From NCBI GenBank assembly GCA_948146395.1, contig OX411559.1, positions 33,110,715 to 33,174,714 of the forward strand: a DNA stretch of 64,000 nt, given 5' to 3'. Positions 33,514-45,626 of this stretch are shown here, piece by piece; positions within the stretch are counted from its first letter, which is position 1; each line of letters starts with the position of its first letter. The stretch comes from Fragum whitleyi (lineage: Eukaryota > Mollusca > Bivalvia > Cardiida > Cardiidae). The notes beneath the pieces were generated by a model, which saw nothing but the letters and a program-made list of their open reading frames with translations, had not been told where the DNA came from and searched no databases. A program made the translations under genes and the position numbers.

Positions 33514-35038
33514 CCCTTGTCATGCTGAACCCGAAATATTCCTGCTTTGGCAGGAGCTATAGACAAACATCAGCCTGCACATATGTGCCAGTGCTCTCAA
33601 TAAGGGCCAAAATCAGGAATTTTTGTAATTCCATGTTGGGATTTCAGGAATTTTTTTTACGAAGTAAGGCATTTTTAACCCCTCCCCCTGCTACCCCCCC
33701 CCCCTACCTACCCCCCCCCCCCCTCCACACACACACCTTCCTTTTTCTGTACACTTTGTAAATGATCGTTTCTTTGTTAAATGTAAGTTAAATTTTTGCT
33801 CCCAAAGTCCATGATTCTAGTTGGTTCTCTAAGGATAAACGACTTCCAAGCCTAAAACTTGTAGCTTTGACTTTAAGCTGTATGGAGGAGCTTTGATTTC
33901 ACAATCCTTTATATTACTTTCATTGAATAAATTATGGAAACTAATATGAGAAATGTGGAGTTTCTATTTGGAATCGGTCCTTAGCTGTATCTTGCGCGGT
34001 GGGCCTAGGAAATGCGGCTTACTCAAATTTTAGTTACGATGTTTCGGTATCCGACGTTATTACGGAATCTAATGCAGCTTTAATTTTCCTCGGCCTGTCG
34101 TTCCAATGGTGGCGAACGTTCTAGGTAGTGTGCCCATAAAACTTAAAGTTCTAAGCCTATTCAAACTTACGTAGAATTATCCAAAATAGCAGAAGTCAAG
34201 AAAAATTCGTCATTTCAAATCTCTCGTCAGACATGTTGCAGACAACTTGTATGACGTCATTGGGATTTCCCCACGTTCTCTGAAGATGCCGATTCTACAC
34301 GTATTTAAACGAGGACAGTCGGATGACCTTTCGTAAATGTTTTCCGGTAGCGTCTTTTTCACTTAAATTACCCGTAGATCTATTCTAAGAGTTTTAGGAA
34401 GCGATATTTCGAAATTTTATCGGTCTGAGCTGCATGAACTACGTTTGATATAACACATTTTCCCCTGATTTGAATTTTGTTTGTTTCAATAATCCTATCA
34501 AAGGACCCTCGCGATCTGTATCCGACTAGGAAAGATAATGACAGAAGCGGTAATGACGCGTCGCTAACCCGACAACATTGCGCAATCAGAGACTGGTTGT
34601 TATAGCGACGGTTAAATACCCCGCGCGTTACACATGGCTTGTTTTGGTCAGCAATAACGTGTATGCTCGCGTTGATTATCGATTTTTTGCATGTGTAGAC
34701 TTACGTTAAATCCTTTATTAGGTAAATTCGTAAAACGTCCGGGGTCAAATTACAGGACGTTTTCCCCGAATCTCGGACGTTTTTTACGTCCGGGTTTGAT
34801 TTTCCGGACGTATTTTCTGAAATTCAGGACGTATATTACGTCGACGTCCGCTTCTTGAGAGCACTGATGTGCAGTCTGATGTTAGTCTACACCACCTGTT
34901 TCTCATTTTCAAACAAGAATTTTCAATAGATTTAGTTTTTCACAAATAAAAATTGGCCTATAGTTGGTTCTTTCAGTGCTTTTTGCCCTTTGATATTGAT
35001 GAAAATTTTCAGCCAAAATCTATTCAGCATGACAAGGG
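33514..35038. mobile_element. piggyBac-like MITE split by a CAGTGCTCTCAA element
   Basis: TTAA (33510-33513) CCCTTGTCATGCTGAACC ... TTCAGCATGACAAGGG TTAA (35039-35042). The insert occupies 33589-34866; without it the MITE is about 241 bp, its usual size. Confidence 0.88.
33589..34866. mobile_element. CAGTGCTCTCAA element, copy 2 (1278 bp), 6-bp target duplication
   Basis: CAGTGCTCTCAATAAGGGCC ... CGCTTCTTGAGAGCACTG is flanked by a perfect ATGTGC duplication (33583-33588, 34867-34872). Near the right end are repeated ggacgt/acgtcc motifs. A (C)n tract sits at 33690-33722. No transposase frame; the superfamily is open. Confidence 0.85.
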
Positions 35039-35104
35039 TTAAGATTCTAGAGTTACATTACAGAGTCTTAACTGTTTCTCATTTGATTTGGTGATCTTAA
35101 ATTG

Positions 35105-35303
35105 CAATCAGGGTTCGACACTAACTTCTTTTTGACATCCGTCTGAAGGGCCTATAAGTCCTAAATCTTACAGGTCCTCCCTGATAATAACAGGTCCTGC
35201 ATGAAAACTATATTCATTTTTAGCAATTTAAAGAGTAAAATTTAAGAAAAACAGTGTGGTATCAGGCAAAGAAGAAATTGTTTGTAATAAGCAATCTGTT
35301 TGA
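35105..35303. mobile_element. CAGGGTTCGACACTAACT element fragment
   Basis: 'cagggttcgacactaacttc', 'cttacaggtcctccctgata' and 'acaggtcctgcatgaaaact' match 55301-55672. It ends at the TGGCTCAG palindrome. Confidence 0.6.
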
Positions 35304-35367
35304 TGGCTCAGCGTGAAACTGTTGTAACTGCCTATAATATGCTTATAGACAGTTTCATGCAGAGCCA
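35304..35367. mobile_element. TGGCTYAG short palindrome, copy
   Basis: TGGCTCAGCGTGAAACTGTT...TATAGACAGTTTCATGCAGAGCCA. Confidence 0.75.
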
Positions 35368-35575
35368 TGAAGTTGGTAGAAAAATTTGCAGAAAGAGTCT
35401 TTAGATCATGAGATTTAATTAAACTTTTATATTCTATTCTTCAAAGAAATGAGACTGGAAGTGCTTTATTAATCTTTAAGAAAACGATTGTACAATCGAT
35501 CATTAGTTGATTTAATCTTCCAACTAAAAAACGATTATTGATTGTGATTTGAAACCCCTTGCCCAACACTACCCT
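35368..35575. mobile_element. hAT-like MITE fragment (inverted relative to 31749)
   Basis: 'ttctattcttcaaag', 'taagaaaacgattg', 'gatcattagttgattta' and the end ttgcccaacacta match 31749-31946 in reverse complement. Confidence 0.65.
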
Positions 35576-36233
35576 ACAGACAGTCAGCTGGCTGTATTAC
35601 CATTATTAAAATTAAATTTAAGTATAATGTGCATAAACTTTATGCAGTGAAAACATGTTTTTACCTTTAAATATAATGCATTTAAATGTAAAAAATACAG
35701 AAATTCTTTTGTTTCTTGATAGCATCTTAAATTTTGTAGAAGAAACATAACACATGTTCACATGTCTTGAATAAGCTTCAGGGCTTGAAAATTCTTGAAA
35801 TTTCTACTTGTCCTGCTATACAAGAAAATAAAGTGATACATGAATTTCATAAGTGAAGTTTTGCAAAATCCACTCGTCCTGCTTAGAGACAAAGAAGGAA
35901 AAAATAATACAGGACCAGCAGACGAGTAGAATTTTCAAGCCCTGAGCTTATTACATCATAACTGTGGACTTTGAAAACCCTGAGTTTTTAATACTCCCCT
36001 TACTTAAGAGTAAATTTTAATGATTTTTATGCATCAAGAGTAGGGCAAGCCAGCCATTTTGAACTGTCCTACCTCCAACCACCAGGTGATGTTCTAGGAC
36101 ATCTCGCACTGCAGTAAATTTTAAAAGCTGTCCACAAATATTACATAAACAGTTACAGGCATATACATCTTTGATTCTTATTCTGAATGTGTTTTGTATG
36201 TAAAATAAGTGCTTTATTACTTAGGAAACGTTT

Positions 36234-36459
36234 GGTTTTTGATTGATTGAGTTGAGTTTAACGCCGCTTTCAACATTATTTCAGTTATATCGCGGCGGCT
36301 GGAGCACCTAACAATGGTTTCCTGGTATTTCTCATACCAGTTTAACCACCACATCCTTTCCTAGCCTCCAGCTGCTATCTCACATAGGTCTACGATTATC
36401 AACCCATTGGTGAGAGACAAATAGTCAGAGAGAATGAGTTTCGCCGTCGGGGATCGAAC
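36234..36459 (-). mobile_element. tRNA-SINE copy with target duplication
   Basis: Flanks TAGGAAACGTTT (36222-36233) and TAGGAAATGTTT (36460-36471). The body matches 13306-13564; the head is cut just after the B-box-like GTTCGATCCCC. Confidence 0.8.
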
Positions 36460-37626
36460 TAGGAAATGTTTTGAATAAGAAAAATAGGTAAAACTGTGCC
36501 ATCAGATCAAAATATATTATACAACTTCTTTAAACCTCATTTGGTAATTTTCTTGTTCTGAGTTAATTCATATTTATATGATTAATAAATTCACATGGTA
36601 TCTGGCATGCTGAATTCAAATCTCTTGAGATAAAAGTGAAAACAAGAACTATGGTTGAAGTAGGATACGGTTGAAACTAGGGCACCATACCATCAATTAA
36701 TTGATTTATAGAACACCCTCTAGATCTACCAATGAGTTTGGACTACTAGACTAGCTGAATAGGTGATTGCAACTACAGTCATGGCGAAGACCGTCGGACA
36801 TGTCCGACAAAAATCCTCTTGGTCCGGTAAAGTGTACCATATCGTCGGTCCGAATGTCTGACACTATATTCTGGGCAGAAAAATCTGTTTAAACAGTAAA
36901 TCCAAACTTTCACTCAAGAAAACATTATTTCTGGTCAACCTTCTCACGAAAACAAACTTTGATTTTAACTTTACATAGGTCTAGAATCCAACAATTAACA
37001 GTTCCTCTACGACTTTCGGCACCGCTAGAATATGCAAATTCTCTTTTACAAATTGTACCAATAAAGAGAAAGGAGAGATGATTTAAGGATCCAATTTAGA
37101 AAGAATTATTGGTAGCTAGTCTTATCTTACCTGAATTTTTTGTATTTTTTCAATTTCAAAGGCACACAGACTAAAATATTTTCTGCTTATTGGTACCCAA
37201 GAATGTTCCACCCATCAAATTATGTCTTTCTTTTTTTAATGAAAAAATACAAATGACTGTTACCTTTTGACTTGAAAAGACATTTTTTAAAATTCTGAAA
37301 ATATCTGAAGCTCTTTTTATCTCAGAATCTTTGTTTTTAAATCAAAGCACTGAAATCACTGACAGAAAAATCGTGCGCATGCGTCGTGCTATAACAGCTG
37401 TTTTTTCTCTTCCTGTTTCAGATCGCGAAAAATCGAAATTAAACCTATTTCTTGGCTTCAGGGATTGTACTAACTGATACAAGAAGATACTCTAACCGTT
37501 TTTGGGTGATGTTCCATTGATCAACGTAGATTATTTACACAGATAACGTTTTTCAAGTAATTTTCTTTTTCTAGATCCGGTGACCTTGACCCTTGTTCCA
37601 CGAAAACTCGTGACACAAAGTTTGTT

Positions 37627-37911
37627 TTGAAAATGTTTACAGGTTTGTTAGCCCCGATTCTCGTTGCAGCTTTCTGGCTCAGTATCCAGATAGGACCAGA
37701 CCCAACAATAGAAGACCAACCCTTAGCTTTTACTAACCCAAATGTACTAAAACCAAGTAATTCACATGTCTGTGCCTGTTTGCTGAAATCAACTCGGTGG
37801 TCCGTTCCGGTCATGAAATACACAAGAAAATCTTCCCTAACTTATTTATGTCTTCTCTTATTGTCTTTATCTGCAGATGTAGAAACAAATCCTGGCCCTG
37901 ATTTTCCATGA
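37627..37911 (+). pseudogene. CR1-like LINE, N-terminal segment with 2A self-cleaving peptide
   Basis: The 94-codon frame begins MFTGLLAPILVAAFWLSIQI and ends with a hydrophobic run (YLCLLLLSLS) followed by DVETNPGP at residues 82-89. DxExNPGP is the ribosome-skipping 2A motif, known from picornavirus-type 2A and from CR1-like LINEs of marine invertebrates, where the hydrophobic run may also act as a signal sequence. The frame is cut three residues later by TGA (37909-37911). That TGA stands where the first zinc-binding Cys of the following PHD-like finger is expected; the downstream frame continues in phase. It is the 5' end of the element split at 39244. Confidence 0.8.
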
Positions 37912-38291
37912 GGATCTTGTCAATATGAGGTTTACGACAATGACAATGCTGTTGAATGTGACACCTGCCAGAGATGGTTCCACATCAAATGTCAAGATAT
38001 TTCAAATGAATCTTATTTTGATCTTGTAGCTCGAGACCAGTCATTCTCCTGGATCTGCTCAATCTGTGAAGCACAGAATTTCTCTAAACATTCAAACCTT
38101 TCAATGTCTTCTTTTTTATCACAGAATAGCTACAGCGTATTGAGTGAGCAGTCTGACTCTCATCATCGAAGTACCACCACAGGAAATCCATCCCAGAGAC
38201 AGAAATTTAAACAAAATAATAATCCTTTTCAGCTTAAAGTAATTTCAGTTAACTGTCAGTCCATTGTCAACAAAAAGCAGAATTTCTTTGC
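37912..38291 (+). pseudogene. CR1-like LINE, PHD-like zinc finger and start of endonuclease
   Basis: In the same phase as the 2A segment, the frame encodes a C-x12-C-x2-C-x4-H-x2-C pattern (ECDTCQRWFHIKC) and then SFSWICSIC, i.e. a C4HC3 PHD-type finger lacking its first Cys (now TGA). A Ser/Gln-rich linker follows, then LKVISVNCQSI, the start of the exonuclease-endonuclease-phosphatase fold with its metal-site Asn. The frame ends at TGATAG near 38293 because of a one-base shift relative to the next segment. PHD fingers before the endonuclease are typical of CR1-clade elements. Confidence 0.75.
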
Positions 38292-39244
38292 ATGATAGAT
38301 CAACATAACCCTGATATAGTTGTAGGTACAGAATCCTGGTTAAATAATCAACATGCAGATTGTGATTTTTTTCCGAAATCCTTAGGATATACACCTTTTA
38401 GATTAGACAGGTCAACCAAAGGCGGAGGAGTATTCATCCTGGTTAAAGATACTTTCCTTGCAACAGAGCAGAAACAACTAAAGACTGATTGTGAAATAAT
38501 TTGGATTAAATTACAGGTCAAAACATGTAAACCTCTTTATATCGCAGCATATTACAGACCGAAAGAGTCCGATGTCCATAGCTTTAATGAATTTAAGAAA
38601 TCTCTTGATCTGACAAAAAACCTCAAAGGATCTTTTTGGGTACTAGGTGATTTCAACTTCCCAAAGTTCTCATGGAGTAGTGACCATAGACCAGACATAA
38701 AGTCAGGATGCAGTCATACCAACCTGTATGAAGAATTTACGTATTTGCTTTCAGATTTCAACCTCACGCAGATGGTAACAGAAAGCACCAGAGGAGAAAA
38801 TACACTTGACCTCTTCTTAACCTCAAATCACACCTTAATTAAAAATGTAAAATGTCTCCCAGGTATATCAGACCATAGTTTTGTCTCTATTCTTGCAGAT
38901 ACAAAGCCACAGGTAACCAAACAACAGCCGAGACAGTTTCATCTCTACAAAAAAGCTGACTGGAGTAGTTTCAAAATCTATATGGACCAAATTAAGCATG
39001 AAATATTAAAAGATCATCAATCTAAATCTGTTGAAGAAATTTGGCTAAGTTTTTCAGATGCAATCTCCACAGGTATCAAGAAATTTGTTCCAACCAAAAG
39101 ACTAGGGAATAAGAGATCACTTCCTTGGATTACACAGCCTATAAAACGTCTAATTAGAAAAAGGGATCAAGTTTATTCTAGATTAAAGAAAGATGGAAAC
39201 AACAACATGAAAACTGCATTCCTGGCTCTGAAAAGAAACATTAA
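38292..39244 (+). pseudogene. CR1-like LINE endonuclease domain and linker (5' half of ORF2)
   Basis: The domain is an apurinic-like endonuclease of LINEs. Visible motifs, counted from the MIDQHNPD start, are TESW at 13-16 with catalytic Glu14, YYRP at 87-90, GDFN at 119-122 and SDH at 193-195. The frame is offset by one base from the preceding segment, equal to a 1-nt deletion. LINE homology stops at position 39244 inside the linker (KRNIK), where a TTAA-flanked insertion begins. Codons read after that point up to 39329 belong to the insertion. The homologous continuation resumes at 56078. Confidence 0.85.
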
Positions 39245-39854
39245 AGCGGCTCCTTCACAGAACGGGAAAATGCGAAATTTAAAACTTTTTGTAAAATTAT
39301 TGAAAGTCATGGCTTCGTCGCTTAAATGACTTTAAAAAAAATAGATTTGATCTGGTAATATATCGGAATAGAGACATATAATCCTGAATTTAGAGGAATT
39401 CCCTCCGAAAAAATACAGGGTCTCCTAACGCCGAAAAAACTATTTTAAATTTCGAGCCAAGTACCTTCACGCATGCGTATTTCATTTGTCTATGAATGTC
39501 AAGGTCGACTAATTTGACAGCTGAGGGACCTGTAGATTGAAACATGCTATGAAAAATAATACAATGTCAAAATGATAAATTAGTCGAATGTGGTACTGCG
39601 TATGGAATGATATGTGGACAGCAGGTAAATTGGTAGTTGCGTAATTCAGACTTTCGGGGCGTTGGTCAATCCGCACTTTAGCGAAATCAATTTAACCGAC
39701 CAATAACGAGTAAGTACCGTTAGTTTTTAGAGTGATAATGCTTGATTTTTCGAATGTATCAATCTGTTTTACCTTTACTTAGTAACGTAATGATAATTGC
39801 TATAACCCACGAGTCATGGATTCACTTGTTATTTCGTACTCTTCTCAATTCGTA

Positions 39855-40161
39855 CCTAACCGATGTTTTGATTTTGGAGTTTATTATCTGGTGTTATTAT
39901 ATACGTTGAAATCTGTTTGAGTATCTCTATAATGAATGTTTCAACTTGAGAAATGGTCCACATATTTTGCAATTTCCCTACAAAACTGAAATTGGCGTCT
40001 GTATGTGTACCTAACCAATGTTTTGATTTTGGAATTTATTATCTGGTGTTATTATACACGTTGAAATCTGTTTGAGTATATCTATAATGAATGTTTCAAC
40101 TTGAGATATGGTCTAAATATTTTGTAATTTACCTACAAACTGAAATTGGCGTCTGTATGCA
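39855..40161. repeat. Tandem duplication, about 165-bp unit, inside the insertion
   Basis: 'cctaaccgatgttttgattt', 'gttgaaatctgtttgagtat' and 'ctgaaattggcgtctgtatg' occur twice. Confidence 0.85.
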
Positions 40162-40461
40162 GTGACGGGTCCAGGGTTTCTATAGGGGGGTTGGGTGGTC
40201 GTATAGCATTCAAGTAATTTGCCCCATAGTATCCTAATCTATATAGTTAGGGATACTATGGGACTAAACGCTCAAACTTGTACATTTCTGATATATTTTA
40301 TCCTTAAAATTTCAAGTGCCTGTGGTTCGAACACTACAGAAAGAGTTATTTTCTTGTGTTGCAAAGTTTTGATTGAATTTTTCCATTACAATGAAAAAAA
40401 TTTGGATACAGAGGGGGCCTGTTCGACCCCCCTCCCAGAACCCCCTCTGGATTGGCCACTG
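40160..40461. mobile_element. CAGTG-ended MITE, about 302 bp
   Basis: CAGTGACGGGTCCAGGGTTT and CTCTGGATTGGCCACTG are inverted, with GTATG directly outside both ends. The right part has ccccctcccagaaccccctc opposite the left tatagggggg. Confidence 0.55.
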
Positions 40462-40904
40462 GTATGCTAGTCATTTGACACTACCTTTTATCGTGGGGGG
40501 GGGGAGGGGTGTGTGACTGATGTTAGTTTTTTGTTTTGCCTAGTCTCCATCAAGTCTAGTAAAAAAAAATATTCGAGTAAACCCTAAATAGAGCCAGTTT
40601 AGGGAGACTAGATGAAAAATAACATCAGAGTCAAAAGCCTGTAAGGGAGTACTAACCCTGTACAAAACCATTAATTGTGTAAATTCCAGTTTTGTGGTCC
40701 TCAGATAACTCATTTTGTAGGGTTTGAGCAAATATATTCAAATGGATAAAATCTATACACTTCTGAATGACACAGCAATAAAGGATGAATTTTGGTGACC
40801 AGTCACCATAAAACTGAAAGTATTCCAAATATTGTAATACATAGATAAGTCTGTGGGAATTTCTTCACTTAGGGGATTCTTGAATACTTGTCTGTTTTTA
40901 TTGG

Positions 40905-41035
40905 CAAGTGGTAAGTGTGCTCAACTTGTAATCTGGTTGCTGCATGTTTGAGCCCCACCAGAGGCAGGTAGTTTATTTGGGCATGACACTTTACAGACGG
41001 AGCAACAGTCGACCCAGCTGTAAAAATGGATAGCA
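40905..41035 (+). mobile_element. Possible tRNA-derived SINE head, plus strand
   Basis: 'gtggtaagtgtgctcaactt' (A-box-like) and 'catgtttgagccccacc' (B-box-like), followed by 'cagtcgacccagctgtaaaa', a SINE-body phrase. Confidence 0.45.
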
Positions 41036-41765
41036 GTGGGTAGAATCCATTGCCTCTCTATGACATGTGCATGATAAAATCTGGTATGTGTTCGGACCTT
41101 GATTGAAATAAGATTCTTCTGACCCTTTATCATATAAATTATTCTTGAGTAAAAACAAAATTTCCAGTAATGAATTTATATCTATTCCTGTGAAATTATT
41201 CATGGGGATGCTATCAGTCCCAGAAGCCATCCAGGCTCTTCAACAGTAGTATGTCATTTGATAACTTTTGCATTGAGGCAAGTTTCATTTTTCATAATTT
41301 TTTGTTTTATAGGTCACAAACACTCATGAGGAAGATCCATGGTTAGTTCAACAGTGATTACAGCAGTAAATAGATTTGAGACACACTTAGGCTTGATTTG
41401 TTTTGATTATGCAACATGATGAAGTAGAGTTACATGATGGGACACTGAATACCAGAAGTTGATGGAATCAATGGTAATTGCCTTCTTATATTAAGTGGGA
41501 AAATTTGATAGGGAAAAAAATTGACATTCAACATGCATTCTTGCTTCTAAGGTATTTTTTAACAAAACCTGTAGTTGTTGCTATCACCTAGGCTGTCAGC
41601 TTTGTTGTCCCTACAAACTTTAGACTTTCATTTATTTTTTATTTTTCTTTTTGAAAAAGAAATGCCACAGATAATTTCTACTGCCATCAATCTATATTCA
41701 TAAGTGTAGTCATAAAAGTAGCCATGGCAGGCTAGCATGAAATAATGTAAGCCTTTACCATTTTT

Positions 41766-42600
41766 AGCTCACCTCAGCACAACATGCTCAATGGGAGCTT
41801 TTAGGATCATCCTGAGTCTGTCAAGCATGGTAAACAATCTATAAAATTCTTCTTCTCCTGAACCACTATGAACATTTCAATGAAACTTTACCAGAATGTT
41901 CCTTGGGCGACCCTTTTCAAAAATTGTTTGCTAAATTTGCATTGGCCTATCAATATAGGGGTGGCATGGTTGCGCTTATATTGAGTCTGAAATCTTTGAA
42001 TGACATCTCCTGAACCACTGGGCGGATTTCAATGAAACTTAAAAAGAATGTTCCTTGGGTTACCCTTTACAAAAATTGTTTGCAAAATTTTGATTGCCCC
42101 ATCAATATAGGTGTGGCAGTACAGGCCTTATTTTGAGTCTGAAATCTTTGAATGACATCTCCTGAATAATGAAACTTTACTTGAATGTTCCTTGGGTGAC
42201 CCCTTTCAAAAATTGTTCGCAAAATTTTGATTGGTCGATAAATACGGGCCTGGCAGGGCAGGGCTTATTTTGAGCCTGAAATCTTTGAACGATATCTCCT
42301 AAACAACTGGGCTTCAATGAAACTTAATCAGAATGTTTCTTGGGTGACCCTTCTCAAGATTGTTTGTGAAATTTTGATCGGCTCATAAATATGGGCATGG
42401 CAGGGAAGAGCTTATTTCGAATCTTCTCAGTAATGAATGTGTGTGCAGGGTTTATTATCACTTTAAATTCTTGGAATAACATCTCCTCTTCAACAATTAG
42501 GCAAATGTGAATGAAACTTCACCAGAAAGTTACTTGGATGAAATTCACTGGACCAATAAAACTCAGGTGAGGGTTTTAGGGCCACAGTTAGATTCCTTGA
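41766..42600 (-). mobile_element. Pearl-like A-type element, reversed
   Basis: 3' end first: TTAGCTCACCTCAGCACAAC..TGGGAGCTTTTAGGATCATC; then about five units ('cctgaaccactgggcggatt', 'gaatgttccttgggtgaccc'); 5' side near 42560-42600 'ccaataaaactcaggtgagg'. The GGAC tract is lost. Confidence 0.65.
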
Positions 42601-42929
42601 GCCTGTGTTTAAATACCATAGCTTTAATTAGTTTAATGAAATTGTTATATTAGTGTGAGTGGAGCATTCCACTGCTGTATGAGAGTAAATTCTTGGTATT
42701 TCTTCCAATAGTATTTTCACACTAAATACAGTGTATGCTTAGATCAGAATGCACATATTTTCAGGCTCAGTCTTAGTCTATACTGTCTGCTAAAGCCTTG
42801 TGTAGGCCTACAGCAGGATATACTTTGATCAGCTTGGGAAGGGTTAATACCTACTAAAAATAGCTGTTTGCAGTTTGAATGAAACTAATTTTTCTCACCA
42901 AAGTTCATCTTATTGCAATCTTACTTCTA

Positions 42930-43145
42930 GGTACATGATCTAACTAATAAAAAATGTGTTCTCGCAAACTTACCGCAAACTTCCTGTTTGTGATAGTTTG
43001 CAGTACATGTTGCACATTTTTTTTAATTCAAGGAGTTTGCGGTAAATGAATTTTCTTGCCGCCAACACATGTTAAGTTGCTGCTAATTGTTCTTGCAAAC
43101 AGATTAGTTTGCAGCAAATTTGCAGCAAGCTTAATTTCTGTAAGG
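42930..43145. repeat. Cluster of GTTTGCRGCAAA-type motifs
   Basis: gcaaacttaccgcaaactt, gtttgcagtaca, gtttgcggtaaatg, cttgcaaacag, gtttgcagcaaatttgcagcaa: direct and inverted copies within about 200 bp. It may be a foldback element. Confidence 0.5.
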
Positions 43146-43650
43146 GAGAAGAACAATCTATAGTCTCATCATCTTAAGGATGTGCTACATGTATTTTTGA
43201 TTTTATTTCAAATTTTTTTCAGATAAAAGCTACAGAAATGATGTGTTGAGACAAAGTGTGTACCAACAACATAGGTTTATTAGAAATATTGGTATTTTTT
43301 GTATCTTAGTTACATGTACCCCCTTCTCTCTAGACCTTTGATGGGTAGTAACTGTGAAAGCAATTTTGCAAGAATTGTTGCCTCTTTACAACCTGAACCT
43401 TTTCGGCTATAAAGCCCATGTAATTGCATCTGTTTGTAGTGCTCTTGTTTTACTTAGAATTTCTACTAGCAAGCACCACTATTTGGGCTTTGATATTTAA
43501 AAGTAACATGCTGTGCTCTGCTTATTAAGATATGAATTAATGTGTGTGCAGGGAAATAGAATAATGCATAGATCTGGGGGCAAGGATAGGAGATCAAGAC
43601 CCTCTTCCTGAAATTTGACAAAGATATAGTAATAAAGTAGGAACAAACAT

Positions 43651-43726
43651 ATTGAGGGGAAACACTTTTGTAAGTGCCTATATATTTATAGGCACTTACA
43701 ATAGTGTTGTGCCGATCCCTCAAAAT
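43651..43726. repeat. Palindrome, TTGAGGG type
   Basis: ttgaggggaaacacttttgt-aagtgcctatata pairs with tataggcactt-acaatagtgttgtgccgatccctcaa. Confidence 0.75.
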
Positions 43727-43745
43727 GTTGAAACTACAGTTGTAT

Positions 43746-43930
43746 ATAATCCTTGTCATGCTGAATAGAATCATTAGCAAAGTTGCATTGAAATTAAAGT
43801 ACTGAATTCTTTTACTATGAGTCAGTATTTATTTAATTCAGCCTGCATTTATGTTCCGGCTGATCTTTGACTGTACTTCCAGTCTACTCAATATTTTTTT
43901 TATAGTGTTCAGTATGATAAAGGTTAATAA
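43746..43930. mobile_element. piggyBac-like MITE, decayed
   Basis: 'ataatccttgtcatgctgaa' at left and 'gttcagtatgataaaggtta' at right with MITE-like interior. Confidence 0.55.
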
Positions 43931-44183
43931 ATTTGGTTGTCTAAATAAAATTATACAAACAAGACTATTTCTTCAATTGGAAATATCAGAGAGAATTGAT
44001 TCGGGATCTAAACAACTGTAATTACATATAAGAGAACTTACCAGTATACACACAAACAGTAAAAGCTGAAAGCAGCCATATATCCTAGTGATTAAAATGA
44101 ATGATTAAACCATTATAGAAAATAAATTATAAGCTGTTCAGCTGAAAATCGAAGCAACTAGTTTTTGAAATGTAGTTTGTAAA

Positions 44184-44610
44184 ATTATTATGCCCCCCTG
44201 GCCCACCCTTCAAAGAAGAGGGGGTTTATTGCTTTGCACTTGTCAGACAGTCAGTGTTCTATCAGTCAGGTGGTCCATAGACCATTCTTGTCTAGAGCAT
44301 ATCTCAAAAAGTATAATAAGAAAAACCTTTAGATGCTACATTTTTGGCCCAAATATCTTGAAATTTGGTCAGAATGTTTTTCTCAATCAATTCTCGTTCA
44401 AGTTTGAAATTTGGTCAAGTTGGTTCAAAAATGCGGTCAAGGGGTCAACTGTTACAAAAACCTTGTGCGCACTGTAGAGGCAACATGTTTGTACTAAATG
44501 ACTTGAAACTTGGTCAGAATGTGTTTCTCCATCAAGTCTAGGTCAAGCTTAAAATTGGGTGAAGTGTGGTCAAAATGGGGCTAAGGGGGCTGAAAAAAAA
44601 ACTGAACATA
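44184..44610 (-). mobile_element. Pearl-like ATGCCCCC-type element, reversed
   Basis: TTATTATGCCCCCCTGGCCC...AGAGGGGG hairpin, a decayed cagacagtcag tract, then units with 'aaatttggtcagaatgtttt'/'gaaacttggtcagaatgtgt' (reverse of the AAGTTTCA core). Confidence 0.6.
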
Positions 44611-45626
44611 AAAGCTTATCATTGGCAATCATTCCATCCTTCATATTGGACATTAAAATTGATTTTATTGATACACATGTGCTCTTATCCAAATACAAGT
44701 GACAAGCTCAAAGTTCCCTAAAAATGCTGTTCTGGGGGGGGGGGGGGACATTCATGTTTCACAAATATATCTTTTTTTCTTTCAGATTATGGTGAACTTG
44801 TGTGACAGTTAGTGGACCTTACTCTTACTCAAAAGACTTTGATCATAAAGAGGATAAAATGGCAGCAAACTAGATACATTTTAGCCCCTAGAAAATAAAA
44901 GACAATCTTATGCCTTTACATGTATATAATTAAACAACACCAACTGATTCACAACTTAAATCATTCTTCTATGGAAATTTAATAACAGCAATTTTTTTAA
45001 ATCAAACAAACCTATTGCTTATATTCCCCCTAGTCACACAATCCTATATGCACTGCTATGTATACCAGTAGACAACATCCTATGACACATTTGGGCTCAT
45101 CTAAGCACATAGTGCTTGGGGCAATGTTTAAAAGACAATCAATATCATTATTTCTACGTCTGTTTGTCCATCCACCCAATTGAGCTTTCTGGTTTCAATC
45201 AAATTGATCAAGCAACTCAAAGTGCTTTCAAGAATTCGAATAATTGAAGAATTCACTGCTTGGTTCAGCAAAGGAGTGAAAGAAATTCCCATTACCATAA
45301 AACTTTAATATGAATCTGCATATGAAATTTGCTGAAATTTCATATGCATATTATGATCAGCCTTGACAGTCAATCTATCCATAAAAATATTCTCTGATAG
45401 GCATTGGGGGCCAGTGGTCAGAAGCTATGAATTAAGCCTACTGTGAAATTGATAAGGATTTGTTGGAAATGTAACAGAAATGTATTTGATATGAAGCATT
45501 GCCTAACGCTTGCCAACTGAAATACTTTTTAAGAACAAATTAACTCAATGTTGTGAGTTTTATTAAGATATAATAGTAGTCATAAATATGTATATTCTAT
45601 TTTGGTTACAGTCCATTAACTTTTTA

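Noticed and set aside
33372..33761. 129-codon plus-strand open frame
   Set aside because: It crosses a MITE end, a transposon end and a poly-C tract; low-complexity C-terminus.
37909..37911. TGA as a selenocysteine codon in the LINE
   Set aside because: A nearby frameshift and an RT active-site change show a decayed copy; simple mutation is the better explanation.
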